Shown: positions 1-9,624 of the stretch, piece after piece | How the letters are laid out: every line of letters begins with the position of its first letter | Position numbering within the stretch: position 1 is the first letter of the stretch | Program-made: the position numbers and the translations under genes | DNA from: Bacteroidota bacterium | GTDB taxonomy: Bacteria > Bacteroidota > Bacteroidia > J057 > JADKCL01 | DNA: 64,000 nucleotides | Direction: 5' to 3' | NCBI GenBank assembly: GCA_016718825.1 | Contig: JADKCL010000014.1 | Span: forward strand, 1-64,000 | Notes under the pieces: generated by a model | Told to the model about the DNA's origin: nothing | The model's database searches: none | What the model saw: the letters and a program-made list of their open reading frames with translations, nothing else

Positions 1-2
1 GC

Positions 3-809
3 TGCGACCGACTTGGTGAAATCGACTATTCGCCCGAGATCAGCCCCGAAGCCTTCCTGCAAAATCAGCCTTGGATGAACGTGCGTTTAGGAAATTTCAA
101 CTTCATTTGGAGTCAACCGAGTTCTAGTTTGATTGTCTTCTTTGTCGCCCTTTACACCATTTTCAGAGGCTACAAATTCCTTTCCAACACCCAAGACCAA
201 CGTTCCAAATTCTGGTGGGGCATCGGTCTGCTCCTTACGGGAATTGGGGCAGTCTTTGCAGGCATCAGTTACCAAGCGTTTGGATACGAAATCAAATGCC
301 ATGGCCGAGAATTCTGCACGTTCACAAGCGAATGGGAAGTTGCCTATATGTTGCTTTCCGCACTGGGAATGGGGGCATTTGTACTCGCGGCTGCTTACAC
401 CAATGCAAAAGGGAACTTCAGAAAGGCAATGATCGCCTCTGCGCTGCTTGGCATGATCACCTATTTGTGCTTCCTCTTCTATGGCATATCCGGAGCCATC
501 CAGTGGCTTGTAGCATTTGAATTCATGGCAGCATTTTCTGCAGTTGCGGTTGTTTTCTTCATTGTCCTGCATGGCCTTGCATGGTTCCTAAAAAGGGATT
601 CGATGAACCGCTCTCTTTTGATTGTCTGGCTGGTTTTTGTCGCTGTTTTCGTTGCATACAGCCTCTATCCAAGCTTGGGAATTACAAATGCATTGTGGTC
701 CAAGGGAATTTGGTTCAACGAAAATGACCTCCTGCACGTGGGTATGATCCTCTGGATCTATGTTGTAGGCAAACATTTGCCTACACGGCTTGTCGACCAG
801 CCAGGATAA
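3..809 (+). CDS. Multi-pass membrane protein, cut at the left edge
   Basis: The reading frame is open from the first bases of the window, so the gene starts upstream; an internal ATG lies at 75, but the residues before it look coding. The visible part has about seven hydrophobic segments separated by short charged loops and two cysteines in one loop (CHGREFC). Length and pattern recall small seven-helix integral membrane proteins such as DUF6962 or ceramidase-like families, but I see no diagnostic catalytic motif and make no functional assignment. It ends about 105 bases before miaB, which has its own promoter-like element, so the two need not be co-transcribed. Confidence 0.7.
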   Translation, partial: CDRLGEIDYSPEISPEAFLQNQPWMNVRLGNFNFIWSQPSSSLIVFFVALYTIFRGYKFLSNTQDQRSKFWWGIGLLLTGIGAVFAGISYQAFGYEIKCHGREFCTFTSEWEVAYMLLSALGMGAFVLAAAYTNAKGNFRKAMIASALLGMITYLCFLFYGISGAIQWLVAFEFMAAFSAVAVVFFIVLHGLAWFLKRDSMNRSLLIVWLVFVAVFVAYSLYPSLGITNALWSKGIWFNENDLLHVGMILWIYVVGKHLPTRLVDQPG

Positions 810-868
810 ATGACTTTTCCCGACAGTTCAATCCTCCCCCACCCTGCCAAAATGTCAGAAACATTCTC

Positions 869-876
869 TACCTTTG
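869..876 (+). promoter_or_regulatory. Bacteroidota-type -7 element upstream of miaB
   Basis: TACCTTTG matches the TAnnTTTG consensus of the Bacteroidota housekeeping sigma factor and lies 38 bases before the GTG start of miaB. A clear TTTG -33 element is not seen, so this is a motif match only. Confidence 0.5.
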
Positions 877-913
877 CCGTCCCAATGCGTCTTTACAACG
901 CGGCGGTTGAATT

Positions 914-2365
914 GTGAAAAAAGGAAAAGTTACACCAAGAGTTTTTGGGCCAAGCACGGCCACACTCGAAGCCCCGCATGATGAGGCACGCCAAGGCGAG
1001 GCCTTCAAGTTGTCCCTCGACAAGGAATTTACGAAACACGCCTTCATCGAAACCTACGGTTGCGCGATGAATTTCAGCGACACCGAGATCATCGCCTCCG
1101 TGCTCAACGAAATGGGCTACGGCTTTACCCAAGACGAACGCAAGGCTGACCTCGTACTGCTCAATACCTGCTCGATTCGCGACAACGCCGAGACGAGAGT
1201 CTGGAACCGCCTCGAAAGCCTGCGGTATGCCAAAAAGCTCCGCCCCGGCCTCATGGTCGGCGTCATGGGTTGCATGGCCGAACGCCTCAAAAAGACCCTG
1301 CTCGAACGCGAGCAGTTGGTGGACATCGTCGTCGGCCCCGATGCCTACCGCGACATTCCCCGCTTGATCGAAGAAGTTGAAACGGGCCAAAAAGCCGTCA
1401 ACGTCCTGCTCAGCCGCGAGGAAACCTATGCCGACATCGCCCCTATTCGCCTGAACAGCAACGGAATTACGAGTTTCCTCAGCATCATGCGCGGCTGCGA
1501 CAACATGTGCAGCTTCTGCGTGGTGCCATTCACACGCGGACGCGAGCGCAGCCGCGACCCCGAAAGCATTCTCTCCGAAGCCAAGGAACTCCTCGCGCAA
1601 GGCTACAAGGAGGTCACGCTCCTCGGCCAAAACGTGGACTCCTATAAATATGAGGACACCAACTTCGCGCAACTCCTTGAAAAGGTCGCCTTGCTGAGTC
1701 CCGACCTCCGTATTCGGTTCAGTACGAGCCACCCCAAGGACATCACGGACGACGTGCTCTACACGATCGCCAAGTACGAAAACATCTGCAACTACATCCA
1801 CCTGCCGGCGCAGAGTGGCAACAGCGAGGTCCTCGACCGCATGAAACGGGGTTATACCCGCGAATGGTACATGAACAAGGTGCGCCGCATCCGCGAGATT
1901 TTGCCCGATTGTGCCATCAGCACCGACATCATCACCGGATTTTGTGGGGAAACCGAAGAGCAGCACCAGGATACCGTGAGCCTGATCGACTGGGGAAAAT
2001 TCAACTTCGCCTACATGTTCTTCTACAGCGAGCGCCCCGGCACCCTCGCCGAACGGAAGTTTGAGGATGATGTTCCGGAGGAAGTCAAAAAACGGCGCCT
2101 TGCGGAGGTCATTGCCTTGCAGCAAAAAAATCAGCTCGAGATGTCGCCCAACCATGTCGGCAAACTGTACAAAGTGCTCGTGGAAGGCGACAGCAAGCGC
2201 AGCAAAAAGGACTTCTGCGGCAGAAACAGCGGCAACGATGTGGTGATTTTCCCGAAAGTCGAAGGCATCAAACCCGGAGACTATGTCCACGTGCGGATCA
2301 AGGAGGCGACTTCTGCGACGCTTATCGGGGAAATTGAGAGTGGAGAGTTGAGAGTTGAGAGTTGA
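914..2365 (+). CDS. miaB: tRNA-2-methylthio-N6-dimethylallyladenosine synthase MiaB
   Basis: Radical-SAM methylthiotransferase that adds the 2-methylthio group to i6A37 of tRNAs reading UNN codons, using two 4Fe-4S clusters. The N-terminal UPF0004 domain shows cluster ligands C50 (YGCAMNFSD), C86 (NTCSIRDN) and C120 (GVMGCMAER). The radical-SAM motif CxxxCxxC is at C195, C199 and C202, and a TRAM-like region closes the protein. The length of 483 residues is normal. The start is GTG. The last residues (ESGELRVES) and the stop codon are encoded inside a GAGAGTT heptamer array, so the C-terminal tail is probably not conserved. It heads the usual phylum gene order with the sigma-54 activator, lptE and secG. 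Confidence 0.97.
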   Translation: MKKGKVTPRVFGPSTATLEAPHDEARQGEAFKLSLDKEFTKHAFIETYGCAMNFSDTEIIASVLNEMGYGFTQDERKADLVLLNTCSIRDNAETRVWNRLESLRYAKKLRPGLMVGVMGCMAERLKKTLLEREQLVDIVVGPDAYRDIPRLIEEVETGQKAVNVLLSREETYADIAPIRLNSNGITSFLSIMRGCDNMCSFCVVPFTRGRERSRDPESILSEAKELLAQGYKEVTLLGQNVDSYKYEDTNFAQLLEKVALLSPDLRIRFSTSHPKDITDDVLYTIAKYENICNYIHLPAQSGNSEVLDRMKRGYTREWYMNKVRRIREILPDCAISTDIITGFCGETEEQHQDTVSLIDWGKFNFAYMFFYSERPGTLAERKFEDDVPEEVKKRRLAEVIALQQKNQLEMSPNHVGKLYKVLVEGDSKRSKKDFCGRNSGNDVVIFPKVEGIKPGDYVHVRIKEATSATLIGEIESGELRVES

Positions 2366-2384
2366 GAGTTGAAAGTTGAGTTGA
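2336..2384 (+). repeat. GAGAGTT heptamer tandem array at the miaB 3' end
   Basis: About six to seven consecutive 7-base units: GAGAGTG, then GAGAGTT four times, then GAAAGTT and a partial unit. The array overlaps the last codons of miaB and supplies its TGA stop, since TGA is formed at each unit junction. Confidence 0.85.
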
Positions 2385-2454
2385 TTATCAGTTCATTGCG
2401 AACGTTGAGATTCTGCGTTTTTAATTGGTATGAGTTCACTTTTTTTGGTTGAGG

Positions 2455-3714
2455 ATGGCAAGTAACATCGACAGTATCAAGATGCGTTTTGGGATTGTAG
2501 GTCACAATCCCAAGTTAAAAACCGCCCTCGAAATCGCGATTCAGGTCGCGCCGACGGATGTATCTGTGCTGATTGTCGGCGAAAACGGTACGGGCAAGGA
2601 TGTCTTCAGCCGCATCATTCACCAATTCAGCAAACGCAAGCACCAAAATTTCATTGCCATCAACACGGGCGCCATTCCGGAGGGGACGATGGACTCCGAA
2701 TTGTTTGGCCACGAAAAAGGTTCGTTTACAGGTGCCATTGAAACGCGGAAAGGCTATTTCGAAGAAGTGGATGCCGGAACGATCTTCCTCGACGAAATCG
2801 GGGAAATGCCGATGGCCACACAAGCCCGCCTTCTGCGATTGCTGGAAAACCAGGAATACCTTCGCGTCGGTAGCTCCAAGATCAAAAAGGCAGACGTGCG
2901 CGTGATCACGGCCACCAACAAGAACCTGATCGAACAGATTCGCAAGGGCAAATTCCGTGAAGACCTTTACTTCCGCCTCAACACGATCACGATCAACGTA
3001 CCCGCGTTGCGGGACCGCGGGAGCGATATCGAAATGCTGTTTCAGTACTTCGCCGACGAATTCGCCAACGAATACAAACGGATGCCGTTGTCGCTGACGC
3101 CCGATGCGATTGACTTGATCTATCAGTACCGATGGCCGGGCAATGTGCGGGAATTGAAAAATTTCGTGCATCGCTTGACCGTACTTGTGCGTGAAGATGA
3201 AATCACGGCCGACATCATCCGGCAGCACCTCAACATGCGGGAGAGCTATTTGCCGGTTTTCATGGGCAATGAGCCGGTTTTGTCAGAGGATGGCCAAGGA
3301 AACCAACGCCGCGAAATGGAAATCCTCTACAAACTCGTCGTGGACATGCGTCGGGACGTAGATGACCTCAAACGCGTCTTGTCCATGGGGATGCCGGGCG
3401 TGAATGAGTATGCCGAATCCCACGAACCGATTGAGGACGATGGCGAGACCTATATCATCGAGCCAAGCGGCCGTACCCATTCGGAGCCATTCCGGGGCAA
3501 CCGGGAACAACCGGTCTCTGTAGAAGGCATTAAACCCGGAAATAACAGCAAACCAAGACTGCTGGAGCAACCGTTGAATTTGGAACACAACGAAAAGGAC
3601 CTGATTGCCAGGTCATTGGGAAAACACAGCGACAACCGCAAAAAAGCGGCACAGGAATTGGGGATTTCCGAGCGCACCTTGTACCGGAAAATCAAACAGT
3701 ATGGTTTGGGGTGA
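2455..3714 (+). CDS. Sigma-54-dependent transcriptional activator (AAA+ / Fis type)
   Basis: Enhancer-binding ATPase that opens sigma-54 promoters. It has no receiver or other N-terminal sensor domain and starts almost directly with the AAA+ module: Walker A GENGTGKD (residues 42-49), the sigma-54 contact loop in the variant GSFTGA (89-94; usual form GAFTGA), and Walker B FLDEIGEM (111-118). A low-complexity linker (about 265-365) leads to a C-terminal Fis-type helix-turn-helix ending RTLYRKIKQYGLG. I chose ATG 2455; a TTG two codons upstream is also possible. Orthologues next to miaB and lptE are typical of Bacteroidota. Their targets are not evident from this sequence. Confidence 0.93.
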   Translation: MASNIDSIKMRFGIVGHNPKLKTALEIAIQVAPTDVSVLIVGENGTGKDVFSRIIHQFSKRKHQNFIAINTGAIPEGTMDSELFGHEKGSFTGAIETRKGYFEEVDAGTIFLDEIGEMPMATQARLLRLLENQEYLRVGSSKIKKADVRVITATNKNLIEQIRKGKFREDLYFRLNTITINVPALRDRGSDIEMLFQYFADEFANEYKRMPLSLTPDAIDLIYQYRWPGNVRELKNFVHRLTVLVREDEITADIIRQHLNMRESYLPVFMGNEPVLSEDGQGNQRREMEILYKLVVDMRRDVDDLKRVLSMGMPGVNEYAESHEPIEDDGETYIIEPSGRTHSEPFRGNREQPVSVEGIKPGNNSKPRLLEQPLNLEHNEKDLIARSLGKHSDNRKKAAQELGISERTLYRKIKQYGLG

Positions 3715-3741
3715 TTTGTTCGCGCGAAAAGGCATTTGACA

Positions 3742-4245
3742 ATGAAAAAACAATATTTCCTCGCTCTCACGCTGTTGCTCACACTGATTTCAAGTTGTGG
3801 GATTTATTCGTTTAAAAGCGGAAAAATCAAGGACGGAATCAAAACGGTCAGCGTCGAATTGTTTGAAAACCAAGCAGCCTTGGTCAATCCGATCTTGGCG
3901 GTGGACATGACCGAAAAGATCAAGGATAAGTTCATCTCGCAAAGCAGCCTTCGCTTGGCAAATTTTGACGGCGACATGGCCTTTGAAGGACAAATTGTCC
4001 AATATGATGTGCGCCCCGTGGCCATTCAGGGAAATGAAACTGCGGCAAGCAACCGTCTCACGATCGGCATCAAAGTCAAATATACCTGCGAAAAGTATCC
4101 CGAAGACAGTTGGGACAAGTCCTTTTCACAGTTCAGTGACTTTGGCAGCAGCCTCAGCCTCAACGACGTGGAAGGTGACCTCGTCAAAGACATCGTGGAC
4201 CGTCTTTCGCAGGACGTTTTTAACAAAGCACTTTCCAATTGGTGA
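3742..4245 (+). CDS. lptE: LptE-like LPS-assembly lipoprotein
   Basis: Putative outer-membrane lipoprotein that plugs the LptD barrel during lipopolysaccharide insertion. It starts at ATG 3742 with a lipoprotein signal peptide and a lipobox ending SSC (C19), followed by the GIYSF stretch seen in Bacteroidota LptE. The rest reads like one alternating beta/alpha domain of about 150 residues, as expected for this family. The assignment leans on position (27 bases after the sigma-54 activator, upstream of the TPR gene and secG) and on the GIYSF start. Sequence conservation in the family is low. Confidence 0.8.
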   Translation: MKKQYFLALTLLLTLISSCGIYSFKSGKIKDGIKTVSVELFENQAALVNPILAVDMTEKIKDKFISQSSLRLANFDGDMAFEGQIVQYDVRPVAIQGNETAASNRLTIGIKVKYTCEKYPEDSWDKSFSQFSDFGSSLSLNDVEGDLVKDIVDRLSQDVFNKALSNW

Positions 4246-4255
4246 TTTCGAGCAT

Positions 4256-4323
4256 TTAGCAGTTTTGGAAGTCGCCTTCGGCGCCATTCCCACTGCTAAC
4301 TGCTACTTTCTAACTGCTAACTA
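4256..4323. repeat. Heptamer inverted repeat (TTAGCAG / AACTGCT)
   Basis: One TTAGCAG unit on the left and a run AACTGCT, AACTGCT, ACTTTCT, AACTGCT on the right, with GTCGCCTTCGGCGCC between them. It lies in the gap between lptE and the next gene and can fold as a hairpin. A closely similar but longer copy is at 12085-12177. Confidence 0.75.
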
Positions 4324-4402
4324 CGATTGGGGAAATGTGGAAAAATTTCAACGGAATTGTCCATTCTTTCCGAATTGGCTGGAAAAGTCGTAATTTGCGT
4401 TC

Positions 4403-6330
4403 GTGATTCAGGATGTACTGACCCTTTACAAGAAGGCGCAAAACGGAGGTCTCAACGCGCAGGAGGTATTTTGGCTGGAGGGCCAAGCTGCCACGCATCC
4501 GTGTTTTGGGATGGCCTACATGATTCTGGCGCGGCACCATTTTCGCAATCAAAGTACGATTAAGAATAAATCGTTGCTCAAGGCAGCTGCCTATGCCAAC
4601 AACCGCAGCCTTTTGCGGCATTATTTGGAAGACACCTTGATTCAACCCAAGGTCAGGCCGATTCCGGTGGCAGAAATGCGGCCGATTCTGGAGAAAAAGA
4701 CTGCTGAAGTCATCTCTCCAACTGTCGCGGAGGCTTCATCAAAGCCTTCTGAACCGGTCGAAAACAAAGTACAAAACCCAGCCCAAACCGAGGATTCGAT
4801 TGTTCCGGTGGCGGAAATCGAGGAATCGATCGTTCCAGTGGCGGAAATCGAGGAATCGATTGTTCCTGTGGCGGAAATCGAGGATTCGATTGTTCCTGTG
4901 GCGGAAATCGAGGAATCGATTGTTCCGGTTGCGGAAATCGAGGATTCGATTGTTCCGGTGGCGGAGGTCGAGGAATCGATTGTTCCGGTTGCGGAAATCG
5001 AGGATTCGATTGTTCCGGTTGCGGAGGTCGAGGATTCGATTGTTCCGGTGGCGGAAATCGAGGATTCGATTGTTCCGGTCGCGGAGGTCGAGAATTCGAT
5101 TGTTCCGGTGGCGGAAGTCGAGGATTCGATTGTTCGGTTGCGGAAATCGAGGATTCGATTGTTCCGGTCGCGGAGGTCGAGGATTCGATTGTTTCTGTGG
5201 CGGTGGCGGCAACATTTGTCAACCCGACGCCTCCGCTTGTCAATTGGTTCCTTCACATGCGAATCAAACTGCGTGTGGACAAGTTCAAAAATCTTGGCAA
5301 TCGCATCCGAAAGGGAGTCTCCAATTTTGCACAAACCCTCGAGGAAAAGGCATTGGAATCCCATCCGAATTCAATTCAATCGCAAGAATCAACTACTGAC
5401 AGCAACCAAGAAGACATCGTACTAACGGAGCCGATCGTATCCACACTTTCTGCGGATGCATCCGGATCACCGACGACAATTCTGGACATAAATATTCAGC
5501 CATTAGCTGAAAAATCGTCTTCGGAAGCTCCTTCCCTTGAGCCGATTGAATCGATTTCTGCTATCGGTTTGAAGGACGCCCCTTCAGATGCCAACGAAAT
5601 CGAAGTGGCGCATTCTGTGGTCAATTCAGAGCCAGAATTGACATCAGAAACGCCAGAAAAGAAACCCAAAACACCCGAAAAGGAATACGAAATCGGTGCA
5701 TTTTCCAGCTTCACATTCCTATCGGACGGAGGCGCGACCGATGGCGAGGAGGAAATCGAGGCGGAGCTTGCAACCTTGGATGCCGTCGAATTCCAACGCT
5801 CCGATGCTCATGGTGGCAGCGGAGAAATCATCTTCGAAGAAAACGACCGCATCATTGAAATTACGGTAAGTCCGGAGGCCCTTGACAAGTACTTCAAGGG
5901 GCGCCTTCCGAGTGAGCAGCCGGTTGCATTTGGTGAGTTCACCATCGAATTTGACGTTTTTGAATTGCGCTCCAACGAGACGATTCTCGCGCAAGTGCCT
6001 GAATCCATCGAGGTCGCGACCAAACCCTCTGCGCTTGTTGCATCACCGTCGACAGAAGAGCAGCCCAAAAAGAAGGTGGATGAAATCTTGGAGAAATTCA
6101 TTGAGAATGAACCGAGTATCACCCGTGGGAAGGCTGCAACGAGTCCGACGGGAGATCTTGCCAAAAATTCCTGCCATGTAGATGAGGAGTGGGTGACGGA
6201 AACTTTGGGCCGGATTTATGAAAAACAGGGCAATCGCAACAAGGCGATCAAAATTTATGAGAAGTTGCGCTTGCGATTTCCTGAGAAAAGCGATTACTTT
6301 GCCGACCTGATTGTAAAATTGAAGCAATAG
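4403..6330 (+). CDS. TPR-like protein with 10-residue tandem repeats, frameshifted
   Basis: Read as one gene of about 642 residues from a GTG start, interrupted by a one-base deletion near 5135. The N-terminal part (about 80 residues) is helical. A run of about 13 decapeptides of the form [DE]SIVPVAE[IV]E follows, then an acidic low-complexity region. The C-terminus (WVTETLGRIYEKQGN ... AIKIYEKL) is a TPR-like hairpin typical of the protein encoded between lptE and secG in Bacteroidota. In the 12th repeat the sequence reads TGTTCGG where all others have TGTTCCGG; restoring the C joins both halves in frame. Function unknown. No signal peptide or membrane segment is seen, so it is probably cytoplasmic. 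Confidence 0.75.
4791..5190 (+). repeat. 30-bp coding tandem repeat, about 13 copies
   Basis: Units of exactly 30 bases with consensus TGTTCCGGTGGCGGAAATCG followed by AGGATTCGAT. They differ mainly at synonymous sites or at the D/E and I/V positions. Each encodes one acidic decapeptide. The 12th copy lacks one C (5131-5140), which shifts the frame. The units are contiguous with no spacers. Confidence 0.95.
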
Positions 6331-6338
6331 CTGAATCC

Positions 6339-6692
6339 ATGAATATCATTTTCGGAATCCTTGCCATTATCGCCGCGATCCTGTTGATCTTGATCGTTGT
6401 TGTGCAAAACAGCAAAGGCGGTGGCCTTTCCGGTGCCTTGGGCGCCAGCAATATCACCAACATGATTGGTACCCGTCGCGCAACGCAAGACATTGAAAAA
6501 TATACTTGGTACTTGTTGGGAGGTTTGATCTTCTTGACATTCCTTGCCAACGTCACCAACTCCGCCAAGACGGTGCAGGCATCACAAAGCTTTGAGTCCT
6601 TGCTGAATGCCCCGAGCGCACCTGCTCCGCAAGCGCCTCCCGGCAATGCTGACAAGGGTGCTGCTGAAAATCCAGACGGTGCAGACCAATAA
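6339..6692 (+). CDS. secG: Preprotein translocase subunit SecG
   Basis: Small accessory subunit of the SecYEG channel in the inner membrane. Two hydrophobic helices (about residues 3-22 and 53-72) flank the conserved cytosolic loop QNSKGGGLSGALG, the SecG signature. The tail is Ala/Pro-rich. At 117 residues it is normal for the phylum. It begins 8 bases after the TPR gene, suggesting one operon, and a strong terminator follows. Confidence 0.95.
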   Translation: MNIIFGILAIIAAILLILIVVVQNSKGGGLSGALGASNITNMIGTRRATQDIEKYTWYLLGGLIFLTFLANVTNSAKTVQASQSFESLLNAPSAPAPQAPPGNADKGAAENPDGADQ

Positions 6693-6718
6693 TCATTGGT
6701 CTTGTAACATATAACGTG

Positions 6719-6745
6719 AAAGCCCTTTTGAAAAGGGCTTTTTTG
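6719..6745 (+). terminator. Rho-independent terminator after secG
   Basis: AGCCCTTTT and AAAAGGGCT form a near-perfect hairpin followed directly by TTTTTTG. A second short palindrome (GACCAAT ... ATTGGTC, 6684-6701) overlaps the secG stop codon. Together they likely end the miaB-to-secG transcription unit. Confidence 0.9.
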
Positions 6746-6879
6746 TTTTCGATTCGCGGCGCATCAGGCTATCCATTGCTTGTTAAAATTCACAATATTC
6801 CCTACCTTGTTGACCATTCAGAATCGGCCTTCGTTCCCGAGTTTACGCATCCTTTCTCCCCTATTGACCTTCGGTACCT

Positions 6880-7404
6880 ATGAAAATCCTCCTCAAAGTC
6901 GTCATCACCTTCCTTTTGTTCTTTTCCATGTTGTTTGGCATGCTGTTTAGCTATACCAACACAGAAAATGCAAAGGATTTGAAAAACAGTGAAGCAGCAA
7001 TCGAGGCATTGGGCACTTTGGCCAATATGTTCGGTGCCGGAAGTCAAATGGACGGCATTCCAACTGCGGCCGACTATCAAACAGCCGTTTACATCGATGT
7101 GGTGTTCTTCCTGATGTGCATCGTGGGGATCGTATTTACCTTTCTCAAAGCCAAAAAGGCCGGTCTTATCGTCGCCGGAATCCTGGGCGTGATGGCGATT
7201 CTGTTTTTTGCCATGCAGCCGATGTTGAAAGGAGCAGCTTTTGAGGGCGAAAATGACGACAAAACACTGGCTTTGGTGTTTGCCATCACCGCATTCATTG
7301 GCGCTGCCTTGTTGGGATTGCTCAAGTATAAATTTTCCAGCACGGCAGCCGTCTCCGATGCCTCGAATACCTCAAACACAGAGGATTCATTTCGTCAAGC
7401 GTAA
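6880..7404 (+). CDS. Uncharacterised four-helix membrane protein
   Basis: 174 residues with hydrophobic segments at about 5-25, 73-92, 98-114 and 130-147. The region between the first two segments is soluble and Ala/Gly-rich; the last 20 residues are polar (Ser/Asn/Thr-rich). I recognise no family motif. A TACCTTGT motif at about 6811 resembles a degenerate -7 element. The gene stands alone between the secG terminator and the E1 gene. Confidence 0.75.
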   Translation: MKILLKVVITFLLFFSMLFGMLFSYTNTENAKDLKNSEAAIEALGTLANMFGAGSQMDGIPTAADYQTAVYIDVVFFLMCIVGIVFTFLKAKKAGLIVAGILGVMAILFFAMQPMLKGAAFEGENDDKTLALVFAITAFIGAALLGLLKYKFSSTAAVSDASNTSNTEDSFRQA

Positions 7405-7525
7405 GTTTCGCTGAATAGGGCCCAGTCTTGGGAAAATACCGAAGAAGGCGCTTGAAACCCACAACGATTCGCCCCAAGCGGATACGGCGGTGGCTCATTT
7501 CGTGGACAAACTCCTTTTTGTCCGA

Positions 7526-7555
7526 TTTGCCATTGCCGTTTATTCCATAACTTCG
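7526..7555 (+). promoter_or_regulatory. Bacteroidota promoter of the E1 gene
   Basis: TTTG (7526-7529) and TAACTTCG (7548-7555) are separated by 18 bases, close to the expected -33/-7 spacing. The ATG of the E1 gene is only 16 bases downstream, implying a very short leader. A palindrome CATATTTTGAAATATG overlaps the likely transcription start and the start codon. Confidence 0.6.
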
Positions 7556-7571
7556 CGCCATATTTTGAAAT

Positions 7572-9593
7572 ATGGCAAAGACAGCGACTTCAATCGAAAA
7601 ATTGCACAACATCAGCTACGACCGCAGCGGCTATTCCGACGCGCAATTGCTGGAACTTTACCGTGGAATCCTGCTTCCACGCATGATTGAAGACAAAATG
7701 TTGATCCTCTTGCGTCAAGGCAAGATCAGCAAATGGTTTTCCGGAATCGGTCAGGAAGCGATCTCCGTTGGCGGCACGATGGCCCTCAACAAAACGGACT
7801 ACATCCTGCCGTTGCACCGGAATTTGGGCGTTTTCACCAACCGTGGCATGAAGTTGGGCCAATTGTTTGCCCAGTGGCAAGGCAGCCGCGAAGGCTTCAC
7901 CAAGGGCCGCGACCGCTCGTTCCACTTTGGTTCGCCCGAGCACCGCGTCATCGGCATGATCAGCCACCTCGGCGCCATGCTGCCAGTCGCCAACGGCATC
8001 TCGCTTGCCAGCAACCTCGACAACGACGACGTCATTTCGATGGTGTTTTCCGGTGATGGCGGCGCAAGCGAAGGCGATTTCCACGAAGCCATCAACGTCG
8101 CCACCGTTTGGGATTTGCCGGTCATCTTCCTCATCGAAAACAATGGCTACGGCCTCAGCACCCCCAGCAACGAACAATTCCGCCACAAATACTTCATTGA
8201 CAAGGCGATCGGCTATGGCATCGAAGGCATTCAGGTGGATGGCAACAACATCCTCGCAGTGCATCGCGCCGTGACCAAAATCGCTGCCGAAATGCGTGAA
8301 AACCGCCGTCCGGTTTTGTTGGAAGCCATGACCTTCCGCATGCGCGGCCACGAGGAGGCGAGCGGAACGAAATACGTGCCCCAAGAACTGTTTGACATGT
8401 GGGCGCAAAAGGATCCCGTAGCCAATTACGAGAGCTTTTTGCTGGATGCCGGCGTGTTGACCGAGGAATTGATTGCTGAAATCCGGGCCGAATTCAAAGC
8501 ACAAATCCAGGAAGGACTCGACGAGGCTTGGGCCCTCCCGCCGGTCGTGGCCAATACGGCCTACGAATTGGCGGACGTTTTCGCACCCGACGAAGTCGCG
8601 CTTGTGCCGCCGCCCGCAGACGCAGGCACACGCGAACTGCGTGTCGTAGATGCCTTGAAAGAAGGCTTGGAACAGGCTTTGGAACGCGATCCGAAGCTGC
8701 TGCTCATGGGTCAGGATGTCGCTGAATATGGCGGCGTTTTCAAAGTGAGTGAAGGTTTTGTTGAAAAATTCGGGAAGGATCGCATCCGCAACACGCCGCT
8801 CTGCGAGTCGGCGATCATCGGTTCAGGCTTGGGCTTGGCCTTGCGCGGCCGTTCCTCCGTCGTCGAAATGCAATTTGCCGACTTCGTTTCCTGCGGGTTC
8901 AACCAAATCGTGAACAACCTCGCAAAAACGCATTACCGCTGGGATCTTCCCGTGCGTGTGACCGTGCGCATGCCTACGGGCGCGGGTTCGGCTGCGGGAC
9001 CTTTCCATTCGCAGAGCAATGAAGCTTGGTTCGCCAAAACCGCCGGCCTCAAAGTTGTCTTTCCAAGCACGCCTTACGATGCCAAAGGCTTGCTCACCAC
9101 CTCGTTGATCGATCCGAATCCGGTCATTTTCTTCGAACACAAATACCTCTACCGCAGCACCAACGGCATGGTGCCCGAGGCGTATTACAATCTTCCTTTT
9201 GGCAAGGCAAGGATCGTGCAACCTGGCACGGACTTGACGATTGTCGCCTATGGCTGGGCTGTGCAATGGGCGGAAGCCGCTGCGGCAGCCTATCCGGATG
9301 CGAGCATCGAGATCATCGACTTGCGTACCTTGATCCCTTGGGACAAGGAAGCGGTGCTCGAATCAGTCAAGAAAACGGGCAAATGTCTGATTGTCCACGA
9401 AGATACTTTGACCCTAGGATTTGGGGCAGAAGTGGCTTCCGTGGTGGCAGATGAGGCATTTCAGTGGCTGGACGGTCCGGTCAAACGCGTCGCTTCGTTG
9501 GATTCGCCGGTTCCGTTTCACAAAGCCCTGGAGGATGATTTCCTCGCGAGCAGCCGCCTCAATGCTGCGATTGGTGAATTGCTGAAGTGGTGA
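7572..9593 (+). CDS. 2-oxoacid dehydrogenase E1, fused alpha and beta subunits
   Basis: Thiamine-diphosphate-dependent decarboxylase component of a 2-oxoacid dehydrogenase complex, most likely the branched-chain type (2-oxoisovalerate), which produces acyl groups for the lipoyl domain of E2. Residues 1-340 are the alpha part with the ThDP/Mg motif GDGGASEGD (161-169) and ENNGYG (189-194). Residues 355-673 are the beta part (VVEMQFADF, GAGSAAGPFHSQS, then the C-terminal transketolase domain). Such fusions are common in Bacteroidota. No E2 or E3 gene is adjacent, so substrate choice between branched-chain acids and pyruvate cannot be settled here. Confidence 0.93.
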   Translation: MAKTATSIEKLHNISYDRSGYSDAQLLELYRGILLPRMIEDKMLILLRQGKISKWFSGIGQEAISVGGTMALNKTDYILPLHRNLGVFTNRGMKLGQLFAQWQGSREGFTKGRDRSFHFGSPEHRVIGMISHLGAMLPVANGISLASNLDNDDVISMVFSGDGGASEGDFHEAINVATVWDLPVIFLIENNGYGLSTPSNEQFRHKYFIDKAIGYGIEGIQVDGNNILAVHRAVTKIAAEMRENRRPVLLEAMTFRMRGHEEASGTKYVPQELFDMWAQKDPVANYESFLLDAGVLTEELIAEIRAEFKAQIQEGLDEAWALPPVVANTAYELADVFAPDEVALVPPPADAGTRELRVVDALKEGLEQALERDPKLLLMGQDVAEYGGVFKVSEGFVEKFGKDRIRNTPLCESAIIGSGLGLALRGRSSVVEMQFADFVSCGFNQIVNNLAKTHYRWDLPVRVTVRMPTGAGSAAGPFHSQSNEAWFAKTAGLKVVFPSTPYDAKGLLTTSLIDPNPVIFFEHKYLYRSTNGMVPEAYYNLPFGKARIVQPGTDLTIVAYGWAVQWAEAAAAAYPDASIEIIDLRTLIPWDKEAVLESVKKTGKCLIVHEDTLTLGFGAEVASVVADEAFQWLDGPVKRVASLDSPVPFHKALEDDFLASSRLNAAIGELLKW

Positions 9594-9624
9594 ACGAATC
9601 GGAAAAAAGCCTATCTTGAAGGCT

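Noticed and set aside
893..2290. Long open frame antisense to miaB
   Set aside because: MiaB on the plus strand has all cluster cysteines; the opposite frame shows no protein features.
4791..5190. CRISPR-like array
   Set aside because: Repeats are contiguous 30-base units without spacers and are in frame with a protein, so this is a coding tandem repeat.
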